Below, one piece after another: positions 9,860 to 17,233 of a stretch of DNA of 64,000 bases. Numbering within the stretch: position 1 is the stretch's first letter; every line of letters starts with the position of its first letter. The notes below the pieces were generated by a model. The model worked only from the letters and a program-made list of their open reading frames with translations. It was not told the DNA's origin and made no database searches. The position numbers and the translations under genes were made by a program. Origin of the DNA: Bifidobacterium imperatoris (lineage in GTDB: Bacteria; Actinomycetota; Actinomycetes; Actinomycetales; Bifidobacteriaceae); the NCBI RefSeq assembly GCF_002860405.1, contig NZ_NMWV01000008.1, forward strand, positions 1-64,000, in the 5' to 3' direction.

Positions 9860-10156
9860 TCAAGCCATCATTTCGTCATAGATGCGCTTGCAATCCGGGC
9901 AGACCGGATACTTGGACGGATCATGCTTCGGCACCCACACCTTACCGCACAGCGCCACCACCGGGCGGCCGGTCGCACGAGACTCGGCGATACGGTCACG
10001 AGACACATAATGCGCGAATCGATCGGCATCACCGCCATCATCGCGAACCGGCGACTCTTCAACCTGCGGGCGCTCCAGCACCGAAGTTCCCGCGGATTGA
10101 TCCGGGTTCCTTAATGGCTCAGCATCATTGACAAAGCTTGCAAAGTTCAGGCTCAT
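9860..10156 (-). CDS. DUF3039 family protein
   Basis: A 98-aa protein conserved in actinobacteria. The C-terminal half, FAHYVSRDRIAESRATGRP then VVALCGKVWVPKHDPSKYP and CPDCKRIYDEM, carries Cys residues in ALCG and CPDC that could bind one metal ion. The first 40 residues look disordered. Start ATG 10156 follows AAGGAAAGAAG; a longer in-frame start at 10222 has no ribosome site. Function unknown. It is divergent from coaD. Confidence 0.8.
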   Translation of the reverse strand: MSLNFASFVNDAEPLRNPDQSAGTSVLERPQVEESPVRDDGGDADRFAHYVSRDRIAESRATGRPVVALCGKVWVPKHDPSKYPVCPDCKRIYDEMMA

Positions 10157-10263
10157 AACGTACTTCTTTCCTTGGCATACAGCGTCCGCCATCATCAGAG
10201 GCGGATATCCGCACTCCATCATAGATTCCCACTACCCCTGCCGAACGATGTAGTCTAGGAATC

Positions 10264-10764
10264 ATGACTATCGCAGTATGCCCCGGCTCGTTTGACCCCG
10301 TGACAGCCGGCCACTTGGATGTAATCGAGCGCTCGGCACGATTTTTCGACGAGGTACACGTAGTGGTGGCTGTTAATGCCGCGAAAACACCGATGTTTTC
10401 CGAATCCACCAGAGTCGAAGTAATCCGTCACGCATTGGAGAAGGCCGGCTGCACTAATGTGGTCGTTTCCTCCACTGAAGGACTCATCACTGACTATTGC
10501 AAGAAGGTTGGCGCAAGCGTTATCGTGAAGGGCCTTCGTCAAAACGGTGACTATGAGGCCGAGCTCGGCATGGCTTTGGTCAATCGCAAACTTGCCGGCA
10601 TCGAGACACTGTTCCTGCCGGCCGATCCGATTCTTGAACATATCTCCAGCTCCATCGTCAAGGATGTGGCCCGTCACGGTGGCGACGTTACCGGCATGGT
10701 ACCTGATTGCGTTGTTCCTATGCTTGCCGAAGCCTTGGCCCAGGAAGGTCGGAAGAAGGACTGA
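10264..10764 (+). CDS. coaD: Phosphopantetheine adenylyltransferase
   Basis: Transfers AMP from ATP to 4'-phosphopantetheine, the penultimate step of coenzyme A synthesis. The 166-aa protein is of normal length. [18 protein letters not shown] holds the nucleotidyltransferase (T/H)xGH motif; [17 protein letters not shown] and [19 protein letters not shown] are family blocks. The stop overlaps the next start as ATGA (10762-10767), so the two genes are translationally coupled. Confidence 0.97.
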   Translation: MTIAVCPGSFDPVTAGHLDVIERSARFFDEVHVVVAVNAAKTPMFSESTRVEVIRHALEKAGCTNVVVSSTEGLITDYCKKVGASVIVKGLRQNGDYEAELGMALVNRKLAGIETLFLPADPILEHISSSIVKDVARHGGDVTGMVPDCVVPMLAEALAQEGRKKD

Positions 10765-11666
10765 TGACTATGAGTGACGAGCATCCCACTGGATACGTTG
10801 ATTTGACTCAGCCGGCGCAGAATACTGCCCCGAATACTGCCCCGAATACGCAGGTAGATGATGTGCCGGTTCCACCGGTGACTTCGCCGGCTCCTGCATC
10901 AACTGCCGCTTACGAGTCACCCGCACCCACCGAGGCAGCTTCCGCAGTCATGCCTTCCGCTGCTTCGTCGGCACCGCATACAAACTATGCCGAACAAGCA
11001 CCGGCCGCTGCTACTGCAGCTGGCAACACCGACAGCAAGCCACGCAACTTCAACATGGATTCGCTGCCTGACTTGCGCACCACACTGGACCCCGATTCCC
11101 CCACGGAGAAAAGCCGCGAGGAATTCACCACCGTGTATGACGTTATCGATCAGATTGATGCCATGCTCGCTGAAGCGAAAACCAGCATTTTCACCCCCGG
11201 CATGGTACGAGTCGACCGCGATGAGCTGACCTCACAACTCAACGAATTGAAGAAGCTGCTGCCGGTACAGTTGGAACGCGCTTCCGCTTTGATGCGCGAG
11301 GCGGAGCGTCGCTTGGAATCCGCCCAGACGCAGGCTAATGCCGTGGTGGCTTCCGCGCAAAGCCGTGCTGCCGACATGATCAAGGAAGCCAACGAACAGG
11401 CACAATTCCTGGCAGGTCAGGAGAATGTGACCGAGCTGGCCCGCCAAAAGGCGCGTGCAATCTTGGAGCAGGCGCAGAACAAGTCAGATCATCTCACTCA
11501 GGGCGCGGATCAATACTGCACCACAGTGATGGAAGGACTTTCTCAGCAGCTCATCAAGCTGAATCAGGATGTTCAGGCTGGTCTCAATGTGCTGAACGAG
11601 CGGCAGCGCGCGGCAGCGGAAAAAATGCCGAACATCACGCTGAACGATTATCCTGAAGCGCAGTAA
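10764..11666 (+). CDS. Coiled-coil protein, DivIVA/AtpF-like, downstream of coaD
   Basis: A 300-aa protein. Residues 1 to ~100 are Pro/Ala/Thr/Ser-rich with a short tandem repeat (APNTAPNT). From about residue 120 it becomes helical: YDVIDQIDAMLAEAKT, then a long coiled coil (residues ~150-250) of the MREAERRLESAQTQANAVV type. The same architecture is annotated as a cell-division septum-initiation-like protein in actinobacteria between coaD and yceD. I see no transmembrane segment. A role at the membrane or septum is inference. The start overlaps the coaD stop; a second ATG at 10770 is possible. Confidence 0.75.
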   Translation: MTMSDEHPTGYVDLTQPAQNTAPNTAPNTQVDDVPVPPVTSPAPASTAAYESPAPTEAASAVMPSAASSAPHTNYAEQAPAAATAAGNTDSKPRNFNMDSLPDLRTTLDPDSPTEKSREEFTTVYDVIDQIDAMLAEAKTSIFTPGMVRVDRDELTSQLNELKKLLPVQLERASALMREAERRLESAQTQANAVVASAQSRAADMIKEANEQAQFLAGQENVTELARQKARAILEQAQNKSDHLTQGADQYCTTVMEGLSQQLIKLNQDVQAGLNVLNERQRAAAEKMPNITLNDYPEAQ

Positions 11667-11708
11667 CTAGCAGCACAGCAGCAAGTAGCACGTACGAAAG
11701 GCATATAT

Positions 11709-12341
11709 ATGGCACGAGTTGAGGATTCTCCCTGGGCAATTCCGGTGGCGCAAATCGCCTCCCGAGCAGGGCAGTCCAAGTCGATTGACGCTGATTTCCC
11801 AGCACCGAGCGGTATTGGCGATAGCATTGTCGGCATCAAAGAGGGCGAGCCCGTACATGTGACCGGCCAGTTCGATTCGATTGTGGACGGACTGATTTTC
11901 ACCGGCCGCTTGGTGGCTCCGTTTGTTAGCGAATGCACGCGATGCTTGAAGCCGATTGATGAGGATTGGCCTGTGAATGTCACGGTGTTCTTCCCATATG
12001 AATCCGCCGCAGACAAGAATGCAGCCCGCGGCAGCAAGGGCAAGGGCGGTAAGGCTTCCAAGGATGAGGAAGTGGAAATCTTCGCCGGTGAAGACGAGTC
12101 CGAAGACACCTACCCGCTGTTGGAGAATGGCGCATTTGCGGATATCGAGGCGATGATTCGCGACACGCTGGTCGAATCCCTTCCCCTGCAGCCGCTGTGC
12201 AAGCCGGATTGCAAGGGATTATGCTCCCAGTGCGGCGTGGATTTGAACGAAAACCCCGATCATCATCACGACACCACGGATATTCGCTTCGCCGGGCTTG
12301 CCGCGCTGAAAGCCCAGTTGGAAGCCGAACAGGGCGAATAG
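11709..12341 (+). CDS. yceD: YceD/DUF177 family protein
   Basis: A 210-aa member of the DUF177 family, encoded directly upstream of rpmF as is typical. It has been linked to 23S rRNA or precursor handling in other species. Two cysteine pairs, CTRCLKP near residue 80 and CKPDCKGLCSQCG near residue 165, look like a zinc site. Between them is a Lys/Gly- and Asp/Glu-rich insertion (residues ~100-130). The C-terminus HHHDTTDIRFAGLAALK matches the DPRLAxLxxL family ending. Start ATG 11709 follows CGAAAGGC. Confidence 0.9.
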   Translation: MARVEDSPWAIPVAQIASRAGQSKSIDADFPAPSGIGDSIVGIKEGEPVHVTGQFDSIVDGLIFTGRLVAPFVSECTRCLKPIDEDWPVNVTVFFPYESAADKNAARGSKGKGGKASKDEEVEIFAGEDESEDTYPLLENGAFADIEAMIRDTLVESLPLQPLCKPDCKGLCSQCGVDLNENPDHHHDTTDIRFAGLAALKAQLEAEQGE

Positions 12342-12440
12342 TCGAGGCACAAAACAGGCGAGTTTGGCGTTTGTACGAGCCCTGCGTTAAGATAACGGAC
12401 GCTTAAGCTCAATTGTTCGAACGAAACAGAGGATACTCAA

Positions 12441-12635
12441 ATGGCACTGCCTAAGTACAAGACCTCTCGCGCCAACACGCACTCGCGTCGCGCGAACTGG
12501 AAGGCCACCGCTGCTGCAACCGTGAGCTGCCCGAACTGTGGCGCTCCGGCTCTGCCGCACATGGCTTGCCCGGCATGCGGCAACTACCGCGGCCGCACCT
12601 ACCGCTCCGCCATCCAGCCGGCTCACACCAAGTGA
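12441..12635 (+). CDS. rpmF: 50S ribosomal protein L32
   Basis: A 64-aa ribosomal protein with N-terminal [18 protein letters not shown] and a four-cysteine zinc ribbon (CPNCGAP ... [10 protein letters not shown]). The start follows CAGAGGAT. It follows yceD by 99 bp. Confidence 0.97.
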   Translation: MALPKYKTSRANTHSRRANWKATAAATVSCPNCGAPALPHMACPACGNYRGRTYRSAIQPAHTK

Positions 12636-12657
12636 GTCCTGAGATAACGGCTTAACC

Positions 12658-12689
12658 AAGACCCTGCCATCGACGGGTGGCAGGGTCTT
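12658..12689 (+). terminator. Terminator after rpmF
   Basis: 12-bp stem AAGACCCTGCCA / TGGCAGGGTCTT, 22 bp downstream of the rpmF stop. Confidence 0.85.
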
Positions 12690-12814
12690 CGCATACCGGC
12701 TGATTATGATCCGCTGATGATCTGCACAGCATTACACATAGCAGCTCACGGTCGGCCGACAATGCGGCACATTAACCATCCATCCATCTCATTGCGAAGG
12801 ATCGCGCATTAACC

Positions 12815-13591
12815 ATGACTGAAGCATCAGCCGAACATCACGTCCGAGTCAGCGTCCAAACTCCCGAAAACAATCCGGCCAACGAACTGCTAGAGTCTCT
12901 CGGCACCACCATCAGCCCTGAACTGCTGGTACAGGCCCTCACCCACCGTTCCTTCTCCCACGAGAATCCCGGCGCGCTCAACTACGAGCGTCTTGAGTTC
13001 CTAGGCGATGCCGTACTGGAACTGGTTTCCACCGAAACCCTGTTCAAGATTCACCCGGATATGACCGAAGGCCAGCTTGCCAAGATGCGCGCCAAGGCCG
13101 TTTCCGAAGATGCACTGAGCGTCATCGCCAAAACCAAGCTCAAGGTTGGCCCTTATATTCTGCTGGGCCACGGTGAGGCCGAACAGGGCGGCGCACAAAA
13201 GAACTCGATTCTGTGCGACATCGTGGAATCACTCATCGGCGCCACGTTCCTGGAGCATGGCATTGACGAAGCCCGCAAAGTAGTGCATCGCCTCATCGAC
13301 GACACACTCGCCGAAGTTGCCACAGAAGGTCCGGCTTTGGATTGGAAGACTTCACTAACCGTTAAGGCACATGAGCTGGGTAAGCCTGAGCCGATTTATC
13401 ACATGGAAGTCTCCGGCCCTGAATACGCCCAGGTGTTCACTGCAAAAGTCAGCCTTGGCGATAATGACCAGATTATCGGCACTGGCAAAGGCTCCAGCAA
13501 ACGTAAGGCTCAGCTGGCGGCTGCCGAAGCCGGTTGGAAGGCGCTTGACCAAAAGCAGAAGTCTGGCGCTCTCAAGAAGCGGACTAAGTAG
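12815..13591 (+). CDS. rnc: Ribonuclease III
   Basis: Double-strand-specific endoribonuclease for rRNA processing and mRNA decay. The 258-aa protein has the catalytic signature NYERLEFLGDAVLELV (Glu and Asp metal ligands), a second acidic cluster at DIVESLIGATFLEHG, and a C-terminal double-stranded RNA-binding domain (DWKTSLTVKAHELG ... GTGKGSSKRKAQLAAAEAG). The tail is Lys-rich. The start is ATG 12815. It sits after the rpmF terminator, so it likely has its own promoter. Confidence 0.97.
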   Translation: MTEASAEHHVRVSVQTPENNPANELLESLGTTISPELLVQALTHRSFSHENPGALNYERLEFLGDAVLELVSTETLFKIHPDMTEGQLAKMRAKAVSEDALSVIAKTKLKVGPYILLGHGEAEQGGAQKNSILCDIVESLIGATFLEHGIDEARKVVHRLIDDTLAEVATEGPALDWKTSLTVKAHELGKPEPIYHMEVSGPEYAQVFTAKVSLGDNDQIIGTGKGSSKRKAQLAAAEAGWKALDQKQKSGALKKRTK

Positions 13592-13751
13592 GCCTGCTGT
13601 CAGCATTACGAATAGACTGATACCACAACATGAGCAGCGAGCCGCATCCTGAGCCACAAGCCCAGTCATCGGCGAGAATTCATACGAGCGCAGCACCGAC
13701 TTCACCCACAGTCGGCAAGTATGCGCGGTACTTTATGAGGTGAGAGGAATC

Positions 13752-15710
13752 ATGGCTTTACCCACGCCTTTGCAGGCTTTCAGCGGTGTGCCCAAAACCA
13801 CTGCAGCCACGGACAAGCAGACCATTATCGACGGCGAGAAGATGACTGGCGCCGAAGCGCTGGTGCGTTCGTTGGAAGACCTGGGCGTTGAGGACGTCTT
13901 CGGCATTCCAGGCGGCGCGATTCTGCCGGTTTACCATCAGATCAACGGCAACACCAAGTTCCGCTTCGTGTTGATGCGTCACGAGCAGGCGGCCGGTCAC
14001 GCAGCGGAAGGCTATGCGCTGGCTACTGGCAAGGTGGGCGTGTGCATTGTGACGTCCGGCCCGGGTGCCACCAATGTGGTCACCGCCATCGCGGATGCCA
14101 ATATGGACTCCGTGCCGATGGTGGTTATCACCGGTCAGGTGGGCGTGAACGCCATCGGTACCGATGCCTTCCAGGAAGCGGATATTGTGGGCATCACATA
14201 CCCGGTGTCCAAGCACTCCTTCCTGGTGACTCGCGCACAGGATATTCCGCGCGTGCTGTCCGAGGCGTACCACATTGCCAGCACCGGCCGCCCTGGCCCG
14301 GTTGTGGTCGATTTGACCAAGACCGCGCAGACCGGCGATATGTACTATTCCTGGCCGCAGCGCATGATTCTGCCCGGCTACAACCCAACCACCAAGGCGC
14401 ACGGTCGCGTGCTTTCGGATGCGGCCAAGCTGTTCTCCAAGTCCTACCGCCCGGTGCTGTACGTGGGTGGCGGTGCTGCCCGTTCCAACGCCGGCGCTCA
14501 GGTCAAGGCATTGGCCGATCTGACTGGCGCTCCTGTAGTGACCACCCTGCCTGCCCGCGGCATTATTCCGGACACTGACCCGAAGAACCTCGGCATGCTG
14601 GGTATGCACGGTACGATTGCAGCCACCGGCGCTGTGCAGCGTGCTGATTTGTTGGTGGCCATTGGTGCTCGTTTTGATGATCGCGTGACCGGTAAGCTTG
14701 ATGCCTTCGCACCGACCGCTCGCGTGATTCACATCGATATCGATCCGGCTGAGATCGGTAAGAACCGTCAGCCTGATGTGCCGATTGTGGGCGATGTGGC
14801 TACGGTTCTGGATGATTTGATTCCGGAAATCGAGCGCACACAGGCCATTGTGGGCAAGCCGAACTTGAAGCCGTGGTGGGATGCCATCGACGGTTGGCGC
14901 AACAAGTACCCAATGACTTGGGATGAGCCGACCGATGGCTCTTTGGCTCCGCAGTGGGTTATCAAGAAGCTTTCTGAACTCGCCGACCCCTCCACCATTT
15001 GGGTTACCGGCGTGGGACAGCACCAGATGTGGGCTTCCCAGTTCATCGATTTCGAGAACCAGCACTCCTGGATTTCCTCCGGTGGCCTTGGCACGATGGG
15101 CTATGGTCTGCCGGCCGCCATCGGTGCTTCCGTGGGTTCGGCCCGCGAATTCGATGGTAAGAAGCCGGTGTGGCTGATTGATGGCGATGGCTCCTTCCAG
15201 ATGACCTCCGAGGAGCTGGCTGCAGCGTTCCTTGATCATGCTCCGGTGAAGATTGCTATTCTCAATAATTCCGTGTACGGCATGGTTCGTCAGTGGCAGA
15301 CCTTGTTCTACAACCATCACTATTCGCAGACCAATCTGAAGGATGGCGAAGCTCACGGCACCGAGGGCGAGGCACAGCTCAATGCTGGCGACGCTCCGCT
15401 CGAGGTTCCGGACTTCATCAAGCTGGCAGAGGCTTATGGTTGCGTTGGCATCCGTGCCTTTACCGAAGATGAGGCCATTGCCGCCATCAAGAAAGCCAAC
15501 GAGATCAATGACCGTCCGGTACTGATTGACTTCCGCGTGTGGAAGGATGCTATGGTCTGGCCGATGGTCGCCGCTGGCGCTTCCAATGATGAAGTGACGT
15601 ATATGCCTGGCATCAAGCCGCTGATGGGTGGCACTCCAGCTCCGGGAACTGGCGCTGCCGATGCTGAAGTTGCTGCCGATTCCGCTGACTCTGCTGTGAA
15701 CGAGCACTGA
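13752..15710 (+). CDS. ilvB: Acetolactate synthase, large subunit
   Basis: Thiamine-diphosphate enzyme catalysing the first common step of branched-chain amino acid synthesis. The 652-aa protein has MTGAEALVRSLEDLGVEDVFGIPGGAILP with the FGxPGG motif, catalytic-Glu block RHEQAAGHAAEGYALATGKVG, FAD region GMLGMHGT, and the ThDP/Mg motif LIDGDGSFQMTSEEL...NN. ATG 13752 follows GAGAGGAATC. The C-terminal 30 residues are Ala/Asp-rich and non-conserved. Its stop is 16 bp before ilvN. Confidence 0.97.
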   Translation: MALPTPLQAFSGVPKTTAATDKQTIIDGEKMTGAEALVRSLEDLGVEDVFGIPGGAILPVYHQINGNTKFRFVLMRHEQAAGHAAEGYALATGKVGVCIVTSGPGATNVVTAIADANMDSVPMVVITGQVGVNAIGTDAFQEADIVGITYPVSKHSFLVTRAQDIPRVLSEAYHIASTGRPGPVVVDLTKTAQTGDMYYSWPQRMILPGYNPTTKAHGRVLSDAAKLFSKSYRPVLYVGGGAARSNAGAQVKALADLTGAPVVTTLPARGIIPDTDPKNLGMLGMHGTIAATGAVQRADLLVAIGARFDDRVTGKLDAFAPTARVIHIDIDPAEIGKNRQPDVPIVGDVATVLDDLIPEIERTQAIVGKPNLKPWWDAIDGWRNKYPMTWDEPTDGSLAPQWVIKKLSELADPSTIWVTGVGQHQMWASQFIDFENQHSWISSGGLGTMGYGLPAAIGASVGSAREFDGKKPVWLIDGDGSFQMTSEELAAAFLDHAPVKIAILNNSVYGMVRQWQTLFYNHHYSQTNLKDGEAHGTEGEAQLNAGDAPLEVPDFIKLAEAYGCVGIRAFTEDEAIAAIKKANEINDRPVLIDFRVWKDAMVWPMVAAGASNDEVTYMPGIKPLMGGTPAPGTGAADAEVAADSADSAVNEH

Positions 15711-15726
15711 GGGGAGAAGATTTACG

Positions 15727-16281
15727 ATGGCTATTTATCCTGCATCTCAGCCGGGTTCTGAGCGTCATACCCTGTCCGTGCTGGTGGAGAATCGCCCGGG
15801 CGTGCTGGCTCGTATCGCCGGACTGTTCGCTCGCCGTGCGTTCAACATCAACTCCCTGTCCGTCTCCCCCACCGAGCGTCCGGACATCTCCCGCGTGACC
15901 GTGACCGCCGACGTGGAGGCCGTGCCGCTGGAGCAGATCATCAAGCAGCTCAACAAGCTGCTGCATGTGCTGAAAATCGTGGAACTCGACCCGAACTCCA
16001 CCGTGGAGCGCGAGCTGGTGCTCATCAAGGTGGCGGCCAACCAGTCCAATCGTTCCGATGTGCTCGAGATTGTGCGTCTGTTCCGCGTGCGCGTGGTGGA
16101 TGTGAATCCGGAATCGCTCACCATCGAGGCCACCGGCGCTGAAGGCAAGATCGACGCGCTGCTGGGCCTTCTGGAGCATTACGGCGTGATTGAGCTGGTA
16201 CGTTCCGGTGCCGTGGCCGTGACCCGCGGACCGCGAGCCCTGAGCGAAAAGGTAATCGGCTCCGAAGTTACCGGTCGATAA
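15727..16281 (+). CDS. ilvN: Acetolactate synthase, small regulatory subunit
   Basis: ACT-domain regulatory subunit that confers valine feedback inhibition on IlvB. The 184-aa protein begins with HTLSVLVENRPGVLARIAGLFARRAFNINSL, the classic ACT domain of IlvH/IlvN, with DISRVTVTADVEAVPLEQIIKQLNKLL next. The second half has ELVLIKVAANQSNRSDVLEIV. GAGGGGAGAAG precedes the start, and the operon ends in a hairpin. Confidence 0.97.
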   Translation: MAIYPASQPGSERHTLSVLVENRPGVLARIAGLFARRAFNINSLSVSPTERPDISRVTVTADVEAVPLEQIIKQLNKLLHVLKIVELDPNSTVERELVLIKVAANQSNRSDVLEIVRLFRVRVVDVNPESLTIEATGAEGKIDALLGLLEHYGVIELVRSGAVAVTRGPRALSEKVIGSEVTGR

Positions 16282-16295
16282 AGCCAATCCAATAG

Positions 16296-16347
16296 CCTCA
16301 CGAAGCTTACGCTGATTCCTTATCAGCTTACGTTTCGTGAGGTTTTT
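16296..16347 (+). terminator. ilvBN terminator
   Basis: Hairpin CCTCACGAA...TTCGTGAGG with an inner CTGAT/ATCAG stem, followed by TTTTT. Confidence 0.85.
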
Positions 16348-16360
16348 CTATGTTTTGGCA

Positions 16361-16404
16361 TGCTAGCAAAATGCATGCAGATTGTGCTAGCATTGTGCTA
16401 GCAC
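16361..16404. promoter_or_regulatory. TGCTAGCA operator cluster upstream of the toxin-antitoxin genes
   Basis: TGCTAGCA occurs three times (16361-16368, 16385-16392, 16396-16403); the last is within the perfect palindrome GTGCTAGCAC (16395-16404). The sites lie 48-90 bp before the antitoxin start, as expected for autorepression by a FitA-type antitoxin. Confidence 0.65.
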
Positions 16405-16451
16405 AGACAACGATGTCTTTCTTAGGTCGATTTATAGAAAGGAGCGCCAAC

Positions 16452-16742
16452 ATGGCAACCATCACTTTGCGCAAAGTGCCTGACGACTGCGTAGAAATCT
16501 TGAAGAAGGCAGCTAAGAACAACAATCGTTCTATGGAGGCTGAGGCCAAATCGGTATTGGAAGAGTTCACTTCGCAATATGTGGCACACAAAATCGTTAC
16601 CAATGCGGATTTAGTTCAAGAGATGTGGCGTCTGCTAGACGGACACGGGCTCGGAGAGGATGAAGAACTTGTCCCTCCTCGCAACACGTATGATACCGAG
16701 CCACGACCCGTAGATTTTGGAGACGATGATGATTGTGCTTGA
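16452..16742 (+). CDS. FitA-like RHH antitoxin
   Basis: A 96-aa protein with an N-terminal ribbon-helix-helix, ATITLRKVPDDCVEILKKAA, and NRSMEAEAKSVLEEF, the signature of FitA/StbC-type antitoxins whose C-terminal tail wraps the cognate PIN toxin. The acidic tail (residues ~60-96) fits that role. ATG 16452 follows GAAAGGAGCGCC. It overlaps the toxin gene by 17 bp. Confidence 0.85.
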   Translation: MATITLRKVPDDCVEILKKAAKNNNRSMEAEAKSVLEEFTSQYVAHKIVTNADLVQEMWRLLDGHGLGEDEELVPPRNTYDTEPRPVDFGDDDDCA

Positions 16743-17154
16743 CACCAACGTGGTCAGTGAAATCCTTAAAAAGGACAACAGCGATCACAGCGTCATTAAC
16801 TGGTTCATTCAGCTGCCACCGCAAGAGTGCCGCACGACGACGATTACCATAGCGGAATTGTTGTATGGACTTGCCATCAAGCCTGCTGGGCAGAGAAGGG
16901 ACAACTTATCTCAAACCATTCAGGCGTTCATCGCAACCTATAGGGACCGGACATGGTCATTTAATCAAACAGCGGCATCTCATTATGCTGCAATTGCAGC
17001 ATCACGTCGACAAGCCGGCCGACCCATCGGCGTGCAGGATGCCATGATCGCAGCCATCGCACGCTCCCACGGTGCGGCTGTGGCCACTCGCAATATCAAA
17101 GATTTCGAAGACACCGGCGTCGAGCTCATTAATCCGTGGGAATACGCCAAGTAA
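16726..17154 (+). CDS. FitB/VapC-like PIN-domain toxin
   Basis: A 142-aa PIN-domain ribonuclease toxin. Metal-binding acidic residues are visible in IVLDTNVVSE (N-terminal Asp), TIAELLYG (Glu near residue 45), GVQDAMIAAIA (Asp near residue 105) and TRNIKDFEDTGVELINPW, the usual ending of FitB proteins. RNA target unknown. Start ATG 16726 or 16729 follows TTTTGGAG; both lie inside the antitoxin gene, so synthesis is probably coupled. Confidence 0.88.
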   Translation: MMIVLDTNVVSEILKKDNSDHSVINWFIQLPPQECRTTTITIAELLYGLAIKPAGQRRDNLSQTIQAFIATYRDRTWSFNQTAASHYAAIAASRRQAGRPIGVQDAMIAAIARSHGAAVATRNIKDFEDTGVELINPWEYAK

Positions 17155-17170
17155 TGTCTCGGTAATCAAA

Positions 17171-17229
17171 GTGCTTTCCTAAAAAACGTACGCTGACGGC
17201 AACTTAGCGTACGTTTTTTAGGAAAGCAC
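17171..17229. terminator. Long bidirectional terminator
   Basis: Perfect 24-bp inverted repeat (17171-17194 and 17206-17229) with an 11-nt loop; each arm contains TTTTTT/AAAAAA so that either strand ends in U. It separates the convergent toxin and ABC-F genes. Confidence 0.9.
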
Positions 17230-17233
17230 CGAA

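Noticed and set aside
12387..12659. 90-residue ORF antisense to rpmF
   Set aside because: Shadow of the L32 gene.
13758..15707. 649-residue minus-strand ORF antisense to ilvB
   Set aside because: Shadow frame of ilvB with no family resemblance.
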